64,000 nt of DNA from assembly GCF_014904695.1 (NCBI RefSeq), contig NZ_JACXXN010000013.1:62001-126000 (forward strand). Direction: 5' to 3'. The first letter of the stretch is position 1. The number at the start of each line of letters is the position of its first letter. Below the pieces are notes generated by a model. The model worked only from the letters and a program-made list of their open reading frames with translations. It ran no database searches and was not told the DNA's origin. This stretch comes from Nostoc sp. MG11 (lineage in GTDB: Bacteria; Cyanobacteriota; Cyanobacteriia; Cyanobacteriales; Nostocaceae). Below, piece after piece: positions 45,405 to 54,991 of this stretch. A program made the translations under genes and the position numbers.

Positions 45405-46634
45405 GTGAATACGCCCCACATCCCCAAATTACCTCTACCACCGCCACTTGTGGGGTCAGAAGTTGGTTCTTTTACTGAGTTTACAGTCACTCAACGGATG
45501 CCTGCGATCGCACGCCGGGTGATCGTTGAAAACAATTTCTCACCGGATATTAATAATAGCTTGGAAAGCCTGGCTAAAGAACTACCACTAGGATATTTAC
45601 GACCTCTTATAAATGATACTGGCGCAGATTTTTCCGTTTGGAATAAACATTTAGAACTTTACAGGGGTCAACGTTGGGTAGATGTTCCCTGGTTCTTTGC
45701 AGAAACTTATTTTTATCGATTGATTTTAGAAATTACCAATTATTTTCGCCCTGGTACATGGCAAGGTGTAGATCCATTTGAATTGCAAAAATCTCAAGGT
45801 TTAGAAGCATCTCTTGACTCGATTATCCCTCTGTGTAGTCAAGTTAACAAATGGTTGGATGATTCACAACTAGATGAACAATCAAATCCAACAGCTTTAG
45901 TTGCACTACTACATTTTGCTTTGTGGGGAAATCGAGTTGACTTGAGTTTATGGTCAGCATTTGAGGGCGATCGCAGTCGTTTTGATATTCAAAGCCAACT
46001 AGCTCACATATTAGTAGACGATGCCTACCGAGTTAGTGAATTATTAATCAATTCTCCTAGGAGACGCATTGATTTTGTTGTAGACAATGCTGGCTTTGAA
46101 CTTGTCTGTGACTTATGTTTAGTAGATTTCTTATTAAGTAGCGGCTTAGCTAATCAGGCTTATTTGCATTTAAAGCCTCATCCGACTTTTGTATCTGACG
46201 CCATGATTAAGGATGTACATTACACAATCAAGTTTCTAGCTGCTACTAGCTATCCAAAAGTGGTATCTTTTGCCCACAGGTTACAAGAAAATATTGCATC
46301 AGGGCGTTTAATATTATCTGACAATGATTTTTGGACATCACCTTTAGCATTTTGGGAAATACCTGATTCGCTAAAGAATGAGTTAGCCAATTCTAGTTTG
46401 ATTATAGTCAAAGGAGATGCAAATTATCGGCGATTATTAGGCGATCGCCATTGGAACTTTACCACCAACTTTGCAGATATAGTCTGCTACTTTCCTGCGC
46501 CAGTGGTAGCCTTACGCACTCTCAAGTCGGAAGTAGTAGCAGATTTGAAATCTGAAATTGTCGAGAAAGTCGCAAAATCTGATTCTTTGTGGTTGACAAA
46601 TGGACAGTGGGGTGTTGTGCAGTTAGTGGCTTAG
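45405..46634 (+). CDS. DUF89 / ARMT1-like damage-control phosphatase
   Basis: A 409-residue protein of the DUF89 family, which contains metal-dependent phosphatases acting on damaged or excess sugar phosphates and related metabolites. Signature blocks are the metal-binding VVDNAGFELVCDLCLVDFL and the later KGDANYRRLLGDRHW, with HLKPHPTFVSDAM between. It starts at a GTG (45405). Human ARMT1 was also reported as a protein carboxyl methyltransferase; the phosphatase role is the better supported one. Single gene. Confidence 0.82.
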   Translation: MNTPHIPKLPLPPPLVGSEVGSFTEFTVTQRMPAIARRVIVENNFSPDINNSLESLAKELPLGYLRPLINDTGADFSVWNKHLELYRGQRWVDVPWFFAETYFYRLILEITNYFRPGTWQGVDPFELQKSQGLEASLDSIIPLCSQVNKWLDDSQLDEQSNPTALVALLHFALWGNRVDLSLWSAFEGDRSRFDIQSQLAHILVDDAYRVSELLINSPRRRIDFVVDNAGFELVCDLCLVDFLLSSGLANQAYLHLKPHPTFVSDAMIKDVHYTIKFLAATSYPKVVSFAHRLQENIASGRLILSDNDFWTSPLAFWEIPDSLKNELANSSLIIVKGDANYRRLLGDRHWNFTTNFADIVCYFPAPVVALRTLKSEVVADLKSEIVEKVAKSDSLWLTNGQWGVVQLVA

Positions 46635-46985
46635 ATAATGTGAAATACCTTTTGAGAAAGCAATATGCCTTTTTACTTATTAAATATGAATTTTAGTTAA
46701 ATATGCGATCGCCTTTACCGATGTCCCAAGGGTGATCGCCATTATTCCTAACCATCAAGCTGCAACACGGGTGCTTGATAAACTAAAGAGCATGAAGGTG
46801 AGCGATCGCATGATCATTGCTTTGACCAGTAATTTTATTATCAGGCGATCGGATGCCGATTCTTCAGCCACTAGCAAAACAACTTCTTATATGAAATTTA
46901 AAGTAACCTCACCTTACCTTGTTCTTAACCAAAAAATAGGAGTATCTGCTCTGTAAACAACAACTTTGATGTTTGAGAACAGCAA
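46635..46985. other. Intergenic region upstream of the propeller/phosphoesterase gene
   Basis: 351 bases with HIP1-core sites. A 74-codon open frame (46732-46956) lacks a ribosome site and family features and is not called. No RNA gene or terminator is evident. Confidence 0.45.
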
Positions 46986-49900
46986 ATGCTAAATTTCAAG
47001 CGTAAGCGATATCTCCTACTGAGCCTGCTGGTAGCAGCAGTAATAGTAGTAAGTGGTATCCAGGTAGTCAGCGCTGTGCTTGCTACTAGCCCAGTTGGCG
47101 AACTTCCTGAAGGTGGGGCATTACTACCCACAGGTCAGATAATTACACCCGCAGCAGCACCAGGCTCGACTTTTGCACCCTTAGCAACTGGTTTGCGTGC
47201 AGATAATAATGCTGATGCTGCCGAAGCCGTAACCACAACCCTCAGCCCCGATGGTAAAACTCTACTGGTGCTGACCAGTGGTTACAATCAAAATTTCAAA
47301 GATCAAAATACTGGCGCTGATCTCACTTATCCTGTGCTAGATCCGTTAACTGGCAAACCGAGTAGTGAGACAACCCGAAAAGCCGAATGGGTTTTTGTCT
47401 ATGATGTCAGCAACGGCAAGTTAGTTAAACGGCAGCAACTCAACATTCCCAACACATACAATGGTTTAGCTTGGGCAAAAGATGGTAAGCGCTTCTATGT
47501 ATCAGGCGGGATAGACGATCGCGTTTATATTTACGCCTTAAATGGTAACAAATATCTACCAGAAGCTCCCTTTATTCTATTAGGTCACAACTCTAATCAA
47601 AACGCACCTTTCCCTGATTATGATGGTGGTTTGCTGAAAGACACACCAGCTAAGAATGTCGCCACAGGAGCAGTTGTAGCGGGTCTTGCTGTTAGTAAAG
47701 ACGGCAATACTTTAGTAGCTGCTAATTTTGAGAACGACTCAATCTCAATTGTTAATACTACTAACCGTCAAGTAATCAAAGAAATTAAATTCTTTGTTCC
47801 AGGCGGTAAAGAAGCGACAGGGGAATTTCCTTTTGATGTCGCCCTCAAGAATACCAACAGTGGTGCAGCTACTAAAGCCTTCATTAGTAGTCAGCGCGAT
47901 AATGAAGTACTGGCTGTTGACATTACTTCTGGGGAAATTGCTCGTATCCCCGTAGGTAGCCAACCCAACAAGATACTGCTCTCACCCGACCAAAACCGAC
48001 TGTATGTAGCTAATGGTAATAGTGACTCGATTTCAGTCATCGATACCAATAACAACAGCGTTGTTCAGACTATCTCTCTGTCTCGACCAAGTGACAGATA
48101 CAAAGGAGCAAATCCTAACTCATTGGCTCTGAGTCCAGATGAACACATGCTTTACACTACCCTAGGTGGTGAGAACGCTGTTGCTGTTATAGACTTGCAA
48201 CCTGGTAAAGTGACTGGACGTATTCCCACCGGCTGGTATCCCAATTCTGTCAGCGTTAGTCGAGATGGTCAAAAGCTTTACGTTGTCAATGCCAAGAGCA
48301 ATTCTGGCCCTAACCCTTCAAATAACCGGACAACAGAGGCGGGATTAGCACGTAATACCACTTTTAGAAACGAGTACAACTGGGCTTTGGAAAAAGCTGG
48401 AATCTCAATAATTCCAGTTCCCAAGGGTGGAACGTTGGCTATGCTTTCAGAGCAGGTAGACAAAAACAACGGTTTCTTGAATCGTCGCCCTGACCGGACA
48501 ATGAAGTTTTTGCAAGGCAAGATTAAGCACGTTATCTACGTGTTAAAAGAAAATCGCACTTATGATCAGGTACTCGGTGATTTACCTGTTGGTAATGGTG
48601 ATCCTGCACTGACTTTATTTCCTCAACCCGTGTCACCTAACCATCACAAGTTAGCTCTCGACTTTGTAACTTTTGATAACTTCTACGATTCTGGTGAGTC
48701 AAGTGGTGTGGGCTGGAACTGGTCTACTTATGGACGCACTACTGATTATACCGAGAAAACTCAGTCGGTACTTTATGGTAACGCTGGGTTTAACGGTCTG
48801 ACTTACGACTACGAAGGAACTAACCGTAACATCAACATTGTTCTTCCGCAAACTTCCTCTAATCCTTCCCAATTCAATACACGCGTCACAGGAGTTTTAG
48901 ATCCCTCTAGTCAATCTGCTATTTTGCCTGGAAACATGGATGTGAATGCTCCCGCAGGCGATGGTGAATTAACATCAAATACAATTGGTGGCTATCTTTG
49001 GGATTCAGTATTGCGTGCTGGTAAGACTGTACGTAATTACGGTTTCTTCGTTGATGGCAATTACGGCACAGCTCAAGAAGATCCCACACAACCCGATCCC
49101 AGCAACCCGCTTTACATCCCCATCTCTGCAAATCCTGCGGCTGAGAATATTCCTCAAGCTGTAGCTGCTAAAGCTGTATTGTTGGATAAAACCGACATTT
49201 ATTTCCGGGGATATGACCAAAAGGAACCAGACATCTATCTATATAATGAGTGGGCACGCGACATTGATAGCTATCTGGCAAGGAATGAACTACCTAACTT
49301 GTCGCTGGTACGTTTGCCTCATGACCACTTTGGTAACTTCAGCAATGCTGTAGCTGGTTTGAATACTGCCGATCTGCAAATGGCTGATAATGATTATGCA
49401 GTTGGCTTGTTAGTGGAAAAAATCTCTAAGTCTCCTTTATGGAAAGAGACTGCTATTGTCGTACTGGAAGATGACTGTCAAAATGGCCCTGACCATGTAG
49501 ATAGTCATCGCTCAGTAGCCTATATCATTTCGCCTTATACGAAGCGAAATGTTGTTGTTAGCACTAACTACAATACTGTTAGCGTGATGCGGACAATGGA
49601 GGATCTATTAAACATTGGCTACCTGGGAATGAATGATGCTAATGCTAAACCAATGTCCGACGCCTTCACTAGAGAACCGGATTTTACTCCTTACACAGCT
49701 GTTTTGCCAGGTAACTTGTGTGCTGAACCTGTAGATCCCAAACTAGTACCAGCTTGTCAAGACAAGAATATCGAAAAGACCACAGTTGTTTCTTCTCTGC
49801 GTAATAAGCAGTGGTGGGCGCAAGCAACTAAGGACTTCTATTTTGAAGTTGAAGATAAGGTCGATCCTGAGAAATTTAACCGCGTACTTTGGGCTGGCAT

Positions 49901-50021
49901 CAAAGGCGACACTGCACCTTATCCAGATGAGCGCAGCCATGTAAATCTCAGTCAAAATCGCGCACAACTGCTGGAAAAATGGCGTTTGAGTTCAGATTAT
50001 CTCACTGCTCAAGCGAACTAA
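46986..50021 (+). CDS. YncE-type beta-propeller fused to an alkaline phosphatase-like phosphoesterase
   Basis: A 1011-residue exported protein. The signal peptide is MLNFKRKRYLLLSLLVAAVI...VSA. Residues about 60-480 form a YVTN/YncE propeller (VAVIDLQPGKVTGRIPTGWY, LYVANGNSDSISVIDTNN). Residues about 510-980 form a phosphoesterase domain: HVIYVLKENRTYDQVLGDLP, DSGESSGVGWNWS, and the terminal metal motif VVLEDDCQNGPDHVDSHRS. The substrate is unknown; family members include phosphatases and phospholipase-C-like enzymes. The propeller may bind the substrate or a surface partner. Confidence 0.85.
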   Translation: MLNFKRKRYLLLSLLVAAVIVVSGIQVVSAVLATSPVGELPEGGALLPTGQIITPAAAPGSTFAPLATGLRADNNADAAEAVTTTLSPDGKTLLVLTSGYNQNFKDQNTGADLTYPVLDPLTGKPSSETTRKAEWVFVYDVSNGKLVKRQQLNIPNTYNGLAWAKDGKRFYVSGGIDDRVYIYALNGNKYLPEAPFILLGHNSNQNAPFPDYDGGLLKDTPAKNVATGAVVAGLAVSKDGNTLVAANFENDSISIVNTTNRQVIKEIKFFVPGGKEATGEFPFDVALKNTNSGAATKAFISSQRDNEVLAVDITSGEIARIPVGSQPNKILLSPDQNRLYVANGNSDSISVIDTNNNSVVQTISLSRPSDRYKGANPNSLALSPDEHMLYTTLGGENAVAVIDLQPGKVTGRIPTGWYPNSVSVSRDGQKLYVVNAKSNSGPNPSNNRTTEAGLARNTTFRNEYNWALEKAGISIIPVPKGGTLAMLSEQVDKNNGFLNRRPDRTMKFLQGKIKHVIYVLKENRTYDQVLGDLPVGNGDPALTLFPQPVSPNHHKLALDFVTFDNFYDSGESSGVGWNWSTYGRTTDYTEKTQSVLYGNAGFNGLTYDYEGTNRNINIVLPQTSSNPSQFNTRVTGVLDPSSQSAILPGNMDVNAPAGDGELTSNTIGGYLWDSVLRAGKTVRNYGFFVDGNYGTAQEDPTQPDPSNPLYIPISANPAAENIPQAVAAKAVLLDKTDIYFRGYDQKEPDIYLYNEWARDIDSYLARNELPNLSLVRLPHDHFGNFSNAVAGLNTADLQMADNDYAVGLLVEKISKSPLWKETAIVVLEDDCQNGPDHVDSHRSVAYIISPYTKRNVVVSTNYNTVSVMRTMEDLLNIGYLGMNDANAKPMSDAFTREPDFTPYTAVLPGNLCAEPVDPKLVPACQDKNIEKTTVVSSLRNKQWWAQATKDFYFEVEDKVDPEKFNRVLWAGIKGDTAPYPDERSHVNLSQNRAQLLEKWRLSSDYLTAQAN

Positions 50022-50033
50022 TTTTGTAAATTA

Positions 50034-50088
50034 AACCACAGATGAACACAGATAAACATAGATAATTTATCTGTGTTCATCTGTGGTT
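50034..50088. repeat. Long inverted repeat / probable terminator
   Basis: A perfect 23-bp stem: AACCACAGATGAACACAGAT (first 20 bases) and its complement surround a 9-base loop. It lies 12 bases after the stop of the propeller/phosphoesterase gene, and ACTTTTTC follows, so it can serve as its terminator. It is also typical of a dispersed repeat. Confidence 0.75.
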
Positions 50089-50176
50089 ACTTTTTCGCTT
50101 ATTCGCTTTTTTGCAATAAGTATAATGAAAGTTGTAGTTAGTAATACAACTACATTACTCTCTGTCAATGCAGTGG

Positions 50177-50710
50177 TTAAGCTTCTAACTTTTTAACTGA
50201 TTTTCTTTTTCGCTTCATGAGCCAGCCAATGCCGCCAGCCATGAGGCTACCACCTAGGGTGATCGGCTCAGGAACTATCTTATAAGAAACTTTACCTAAG
50301 CTTATTTGGTTGTTTGCAGTAATAGTGAAATCGTAACCATTAACTTCGTAGTCGATAGCAGAATTAGCTTTGTCGAGAAACTTATATTGCAATCCTACTG
50401 ATTTCGTACCTGTCAAGAATGTGGTTGGAAATACGAGGGGATAAGTTGGATATTCAAGGTCGTCACGTTCAGTGTAAACGCCAGATTGACCGTCGAATTG
50501 GAAATTTAAAGACTTAATTGGCGCTACTGGAATATTATCATTACTGAAAGTTGCGTCATCAAAGCTAAAAGAACCATTTCCCTTAGTGATGGGACTATCT
50601 ACAGTAAAATCGTAATAAACAATTGCGGCAGATGCCGATTTTTCACCAAAGTTAGTAAAAATTAAACCAAAACTAGCAGTTGCGATCGCTAATCGTGAAA
50701 TCAATTTCAT
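50177..50710 (-). CDS. PEP-CTERM sorting-signal protein
   Basis: A 177-residue exported protein starting at the ATG at 50710 (MKLISRLAIATASFGLIF, signal peptide to about 30). The C-terminus has VPEPITLGGSLMAGGIGWLM followed by a basic KRKRK tail, the PEP-CTERM sorting signal that exosortases process. The middle is beta-rich and unassigned. It converges with the propeller/phosphoesterase gene. Likely surface or matrix protein. Confidence 0.82.
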   Translation of the reverse strand: MKLISRLAIATASFGLIFTNFGEKSASAAIVYYDFTVDSPITKGNGSFSFDDATFSNDNIPVAPIKSLNFQFDGQSGVYTERDDLEYPTYPLVFPTTFLTGTKSVGLQYKFLDKANSAIDYEVNGYDFTITANNQISLGKVSYKIVPEPITLGGSLMAGGIGWLMKRKRKSVKKLEA

Positions 50711-50951
50711 ATTAATTTCCCTCAAGTTAAATTTCTGTAAACTCTCTTCAAGGCAAACTTAAGATCTTGAGTTTAAGCAGAATTTAATTAGAGGTAAAAA
50801 TAACATCTATCGCAGAGGACAGAAAGAAGTTAAAGCGGAGGCTTCAGACGCTCTCTACGAGACATTACGCGTAGCTTGCTTCCATTCCTTACAATGGAAT
50901 GGGGTTTTATTCACTTTCCTACAACAGGGAATCTCAAAGCCAAGACCACAA

Positions 50952-51641
50952 ATGCAATTTGATACCCAACTGCTACCACGCATTAATGCCAAATCCCAGA
51001 GAGAAAATGGTAAACAATATTATGTAGATGCTCAGGGGAATCGCATCCCCAGCGTGACAACAATACTTAATGCCACCAAACCACAAGCAGACCGTGATAG
51101 ATTATTAAACTGGAAAGCGCGTGTTGGTACAGAAGAAGCCACCCGCATATCTACAAACGCCAGTCGTCGGGGAACTCAAACACACAAACAAATTGAGCGT
51201 TACCTCCTCGGTCAAAATCCTGTCTGTCCTGAAGCAAGTCTTCTTTATTGGGAAAGTATCAAGCCAGTTTTACAAGAAATCGACACAGTTAGGCTTGTTG
51301 AAGGCTCGGTTTTTCATTATGATTTGAGCTATTCTGGCAAAGTTGATTGTATTGCCACCTATCAAGGCATTCCCTGTATTTGCGAGTGGAAAACAGCAGA
51401 TAAACCCAAAGGCTCAATTGAACATTTATATGAACATCCACTGCAACTTACAGCATACATAGGCGCAGCTAACGAGTATTATCGAGATTATGGCATTGAG
51501 CTAAATCATGCTCTGTTGGTGGTGGCGATTCCAAAAATGCCAGCTGAAGTTTTTTGGTTTGAACCAACAGCAATCAAAGATTACTGGGAACAGTGGGAAA
51601 AAAGAGTTGCTGAGTATTGGGAACGCAAAAGTTGGGGTTAG
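50952..51641 (+). CDS. PD-(D/E)XK nuclease, MGME1/RecB-like
   Basis: A 229-residue nuclease-like protein. Motif residues are the helix RGTQTHKQIERYL, the aspartate of SGKVDCIATYQG and the E-x-K of CICEWKTADKPK, followed by Q in HPLQLTAYIGAA. This is the arrangement of exonucleases such as MGME1 and RecB-family domains. It likely trims single-stranded or flap DNA. It is alone; the nearest genes are on the other strand. Repeat-rich DNA with GGAATGG palindromes precedes it. Confidence 0.8.
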   Translation: MQFDTQLLPRINAKSQRENGKQYYVDAQGNRIPSVTTILNATKPQADRDRLLNWKARVGTEEATRISTNASRRGTQTHKQIERYLLGQNPVCPEASLLYWESIKPVLQEIDTVRLVEGSVFHYDLSYSGKVDCIATYQGIPCICEWKTADKPKGSIEHLYEHPLQLTAYIGAANEYYRDYGIELNHALLVVAIPKMPAEVFWFEPTAIKDYWEQWEKRVAEYWERKSWG

Positions 51642-51732
51642 TGAGTGAGATTATAGAGAGTCTGAAAACTTTAATTTTACTGCTTTGAGGCGATCTAGTT
51701 TTGCAATGGCAAAACAGTAATTAGCTGAGTTA

Positions 51733-51969
51733 TTAGTCGTCTGCATAAAGGTCTTCTCTGTGGAAAGTCAGGCTTTCTGAGACTAATCCTACAGGATAGG
51801 CGGAAAATTTGAGAGGTGCTTTCTTTTCTTTCCTCTCTGCTTTATCTAATAAAGGCTTTTCATCAATTACTATCACAACTTGATGTTCTCCCTCTGGGAT
51901 ATCAAGTGATAATTGCGCTGTAACTTTGCCATCTTTTGTTACTGTGGCAATTGTTTCTATACTTTTCAT
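51733..51969 (-). CDS. Small protein resembling orphan VapB-type antitoxins
   Basis: A 78-residue acidic protein opening MKSIETIATVTKDGKVTAQL and continuing SLDIPEGEHQVVIVIDEKPL, with a C-terminus 'TFHREDLYADD'. I know this pattern from cyanobacterial antitoxin-like proteins next to PIN toxins. No toxin gene is adjacent here, so it may be an orphan. The start has a good ribosome site (AAGGAG) upstream. Confidence 0.6.
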   Translation of the reverse strand: MKSIETIATVTKDGKVTAQLSLDIPEGEHQVVIVIDEKPLLDKAERKEKKAPLKFSAYPVGLVSESLTFHREDLYADD

Positions 51970-52007
51970 GTGATTTCTCCTTGAAGTAGCTAGACATTAA
52001 TAAATTA

Positions 52008-52051
52008 AGTTCGTAGTTGGCGCTTTAGCGCTAAAGCACTAACTACAAACT
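52008..52051. repeat. Nested inverted repeat, family member 1
   Basis: Outer arms AGTTCGTAGTT/AACTACAAACT (10 of 11) surround an inner perfect palindrome GCTTTAGCGCTAAAGC. The flank AAGTAGCTAGAC..AATAAATTAA on the left is also found beside the member at 60250-60315. It lies just after the Bax1 gene's neighbour region, between two minus-strand genes. Confidence 0.75.
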
Positions 52052-52085
52052 ACAACATATTTTCTCACTTACACTCATTAACTTA

Positions 52086-53300
52086 TCAATCCATCACAGC
52101 TAAAACAGATTTTGGTAATAACTTATCTTTAAACCAAACAATTCTCGCGGGGACATCATTTAATTTTACTCCCGCCTTTTCTAAATTCAGTCGCTCGGAA
52201 ATTGCCAAAATTAAGTCTTCACGTCCAGCACGTCGCACCTGAGAAAACTTCTTTTGTAAATATTCTGGTCGCCAATAACCGACAATTTCTAATAAGAAGC
52301 TACGTCCATCACGATGTACTAAGCGAAAATCGGGAATCATCACACTACCGGGAATCGGAATTAAATCAACTTCTCGCTCTAACGCCCAGTCACTTTTTAA
52401 CGCATCCCACTTATCAGCAAAGGATGCTTCTAGCATACTATCGTAAGGCTTGCCTGGTGGATAGTGGGATACTAAGCCACATTCAGAATTGAGCGTAAAG
52501 CGTCCAGTTTTCCACGCATTTGTATAGGCGTCGCGGGTTTTGAGAATGGAGGAAAGACTCCATTTAGTAACGTGGAGTAAAGCGGGAATCAGTTTAGCGA
52601 TCGCTAAACCATATCGTGTACTAGGATTAAACAAACTCGTCGGCCCATCAATGCTAATTGTAAACCCATGATCAGCATCGCCCTCAATATAAGCCATCAA
52701 TTGAAACAACTTCAAATAGCGAAATAACAGCTTATATTCTCCTGGCACATTGCGATGAGCATTCAACACAAGTTGACTGGCTTTATAAAACACACCTTGC
52801 ACCTGAGATAAGTTATATCGATTTAACAAATCTGGCGCTGTTGGTGCATCAAAAGCCGTCAAAATTTTATTCTCAGCTAAGTCAGCATACAATCCATTAC
52901 GAACCTGTTCTAATAAAACTTCTCGCTCAAGTTCTTGAGTTAACTCATCAGCAATTTTACTCAGAGTAACTTGTGTTGATTCCCGACTAGAAACTGATTT
53001 TGCCGATAGCGAAAATACCCGTTCTCTTAACATTTGTGGTTCCAGCGGACTAACCACCTCAAACGTGCAAAAACTACTTTTGAGAATATAAGCTAATCCC
53101 CGCTTCACACGATAATCAGTCGTATCTCCTTCAAAATCAGCCAGTTGACGCTCAAGCACACCTTGAGTCTTCCCCACCGCTGCTTGAAAATAATTAATTA
53201 AATCAATCGCCAACTCCGAAGTTTTCTGATCAATCTTCAGCCTCTTCGGGATGATCTCCTCCCCATTTTGGCGATGCATCAGTAAGTCTGTCGGTAACAT
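52086..53300 (-). CDS. Bax1-like nuclease (DUF790), partner of XPB helicase
   Basis: A 404-residue DUF790 protein. In archaea its relative Bax1 binds XPB helicase and cuts DNA junctions in a repair-like reaction. Supporting features are MLPTDLLMHRQNGEEIIPKRL, the block 'DYRVKRGLAYILKSSFCTFEV' and a C-terminal nuclease-like core VMIPDFRLVHRDGRSFLLEI-VGYW (D..E-x-V/G). It overlaps the end of the upstream XPB gene by 71 bases, which implies close translational linkage. Role in cyanobacteria is inferred by homology only. Confidence 0.82.
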   Translation of the reverse strand: MLPTDLLMHRQNGEEIIPKRLKIDQKTSELAIDLINYFQAAVGKTQGVLERQLADFEGDTTDYRVKRGLAYILKSSFCTFEVVSPLEPQMLRERVFSLSAKSVSSRESTQVTLSKIADELTQELEREVLLEQVRNGLYADLAENKILTAFDAPTAPDLLNRYNLSQVQGVFYKASQLVLNAHRNVPGEYKLLFRYLKLFQLMAYIEGDADHGFTISIDGPTSLFNPSTRYGLAIAKLIPALLHVTKWSLSSILKTRDAYTNAWKTGRFTLNSECGLVSHYPPGKPYDSMLEASFADKWDALKSDWALEREVDLIPIPGSVMIPDFRLVHRDGRSFLLEIVGYWRPEYLQKKFSQVRRAGREDLILAISERLNLEKAGVKLNDVPARIVWFKDKLLPKSVLAVMD

Positions 53301-54810
53301 TTCCCTTTTCGCTCGAATAATTAATTTCTAACTGTTCCGCAGCCTTAAAACTCCTTTCCTTCCCACTCCCATACACAACATGTAACTTTCCTTTCCTCTC
53401 CTTTTCTCCCCCTGCTTCCCCTGCTCCCCCTACTCCCCCTCTCTTCTCCCCTCGCCGCCGCGCCGAAGTCCCCTCCTCACTCGTATCCTCCGCCACCACC
53501 TCATACAAAATCGCCTGCTTATTCTCGATATTCCCCTTCCGCAAAACCCTCCCCAAACGCTGAATATACTCCCTAGCCGAACCAGTTCCCGATAAAATAA
53601 TTGCCACAGAAGCCGCCGGCACATCAACCCCCTCATTCAACACATGAGAAGCAACCAAAGTGTTATATTCGCCCTCCCGAAACTTAGTTAATATTTCATG
53701 TCGTTCTTTTACAGGTGTTTGATGAGTAATTGCCGGAATCAGCAACTCCTGAGAAATGCGATAAACTGTAGCATTATCAGCAGTGAAAATTAAAACTCGT
53801 GCAGGGTAATGTTGTGCAAGTAAATCGATAAGAATTCGTAACTTTCCATCAGTACCCAAAGCGATATCTTTAGCTTCTCGATGCGCTAACATAGCTCTAC
53901 GTCCAGGTTGCGATCGCGCACTCATTTGCACGAACATTTGCCAGCCTTGTAGACTTCCTAAAGAAATTCGGGATTGCTTTAAAAAGTCGTTGCGGGTTTG
54001 AATTAACTGGTTGTATCTTTCCCGCTCAACTTGTGATAACTTCACCTTAATTTGAACAATTTCATGCTCTGCTAACGCCTTCCCCGCTAAATCTTCAGGG
54101 CGTTTGCGATATACTTCTTGGCCAATGAGAATATTTAAGTCAGCATGTTTGCCATCGGTGCGTTCTGGTGTAGCAGAGAGTCCTAAACGATAGGGTGCGA
54201 TCGCATACTCAGCGATCACACGATTAAAATCTGTCGGTAAATGGTGACACTCATCAAACACAACCAAAGCATATTTATTCCCCAGCGCCTCAGCGTGAAT
54301 TGCTGCACTGTCATAAGTTGCCACTAGGATGGGTGTCCTATCCCGCGAACCACCCCCCAGCAATCCCACCTCAGCATCGGGAAATGCCGCCACGAGATGG
54401 GCATACCACTGATGCATTAAATCCAACGTTGGTACAACAATCAGCGTTGAGCGCGGTGTCGCTTGCATTGCCATTTGCGCCAGATAAGTCTTTCCCGCTG
54501 CGGTGGGAAGCACTACCACCCCCTGCCTTCCCGCCAGCTTCCAAGCTGCTAACGCCTCACTCTGGTGCGGATAAGGTTCCATTTCCAGAGTGGGAACCAA
54601 ATCTATGGGATGAAATTCTTTGGCTTCGTCAAGAAAGTTCGTTTCTTCTGCTTGTAGTGCTTCCACTAAAGAGCGGTATCTAATCGCCGGAATGCGGAAT
54701 TTTTCAACCCTATCATCCCATGTTGCATAGTCCATCCAAGCTTTGCCGCGTGGTGGTGGATGCAAAACTAATGTACCGCGATCAAAAGTTAATGTGGGGG
54801 TGCGAGCCAT
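53230..54810 (-). CDS. XPB-like DNA helicase with low-complexity C-terminal insertion
   Basis: A 526-residue superfamily 2 helicase of the XPB type. An N-terminal damage-recognition-like region (about 1-75) precedes Walker A VVLPTAAGKTYLAQ, DEAH-variant VFDECHHLP, SATPERTDGKHADLN, and domain 2 with VASHVLNEGVDVPAASVAII and EYIQRLGRVLRKG. The expected XPB partner, Bax1, is encoded immediately downstream with overlap. After LYEVVAEDTSEEGTSARRR a stretch rich in Gly/Glu/Arg/Lys (DNA about 53391-53476) derives from purine-rich repeat-like DNA; downstream residues return to family-like sequence. Confidence 0.86.
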   Translation of the reverse strand: MARTPTLTFDRGTLVLHPPPRGKAWMDYATWDDRVEKFRIPAIRYRSLVEALQAEETNFLDEAKEFHPIDLVPTLEMEPYPHQSEALAAWKLAGRQGVVVLPTAAGKTYLAQMAMQATPRSTLIVVPTLDLMHQWYAHLVAAFPDAEVGLLGGGSRDRTPILVATYDSAAIHAEALGNKYALVVFDECHHLPTDFNRVIAEYAIAPYRLGLSATPERTDGKHADLNILIGQEVYRKRPEDLAGKALAEHEIVQIKVKLSQVERERYNQLIQTRNDFLKQSRISLGSLQGWQMFVQMSARSQPGRRAMLAHREAKDIALGTDGKLRILIDLLAQHYPARVLIFTADNATVYRISQELLIPAITHQTPVKERHEILTKFREGEYNTLVASHVLNEGVDVPAASVAIILSGTGSAREYIQRLGRVLRKGNIENKQAILYEVVAEDTSEEGTSARRRGEKRGGVGGAGEAGGEKERKGKLHVVYGSGKERSFKAAEQLEINYSSEKGNVTDRLTDASPKWGGDHPEEAED

Positions 54811-54816
54811 TTTGTA

Positions 54817-54876
54817 GGGGCTGGGGATTGGGGCATGGGGAATTGGGGAATTGGGGTAAGGGAAAGGGGGTAAGGG
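54817..54876 (+). repeat. G-run cluster with quadruplex potential upstream of the XPB gene
   Basis: On the plus strand six runs of four G (from 54817 to 54856) are separated by 2-4 bases, followed by further G runs to 54876. This meets the usual intramolecular G-quadruplex pattern several times. It starts 7 bases upstream of the XPB start codon, on the template side of that gene. It may also be a short tandem repeat (GGGGATT / GGGGAATT). Confidence 0.7.
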
Positions 54877-54991
54877 AAAAACTGTCCCTTTGCCGTTTAA
54901 CCTTTAACTTTTCCTCTCTTTTCCCTAATCCCTTGATTACTAATAACGCAAAAAGTGCATGATTCATCTGAGTAACTCAGACAAAATACAA

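Noticed and set aside
46732-46956. 74-codon open frame upstream of the propeller/phosphoesterase gene
   Set aside because: It spans HIP1 sites and repeat-like DNA, has no ribosome site, and its product shows no family features.
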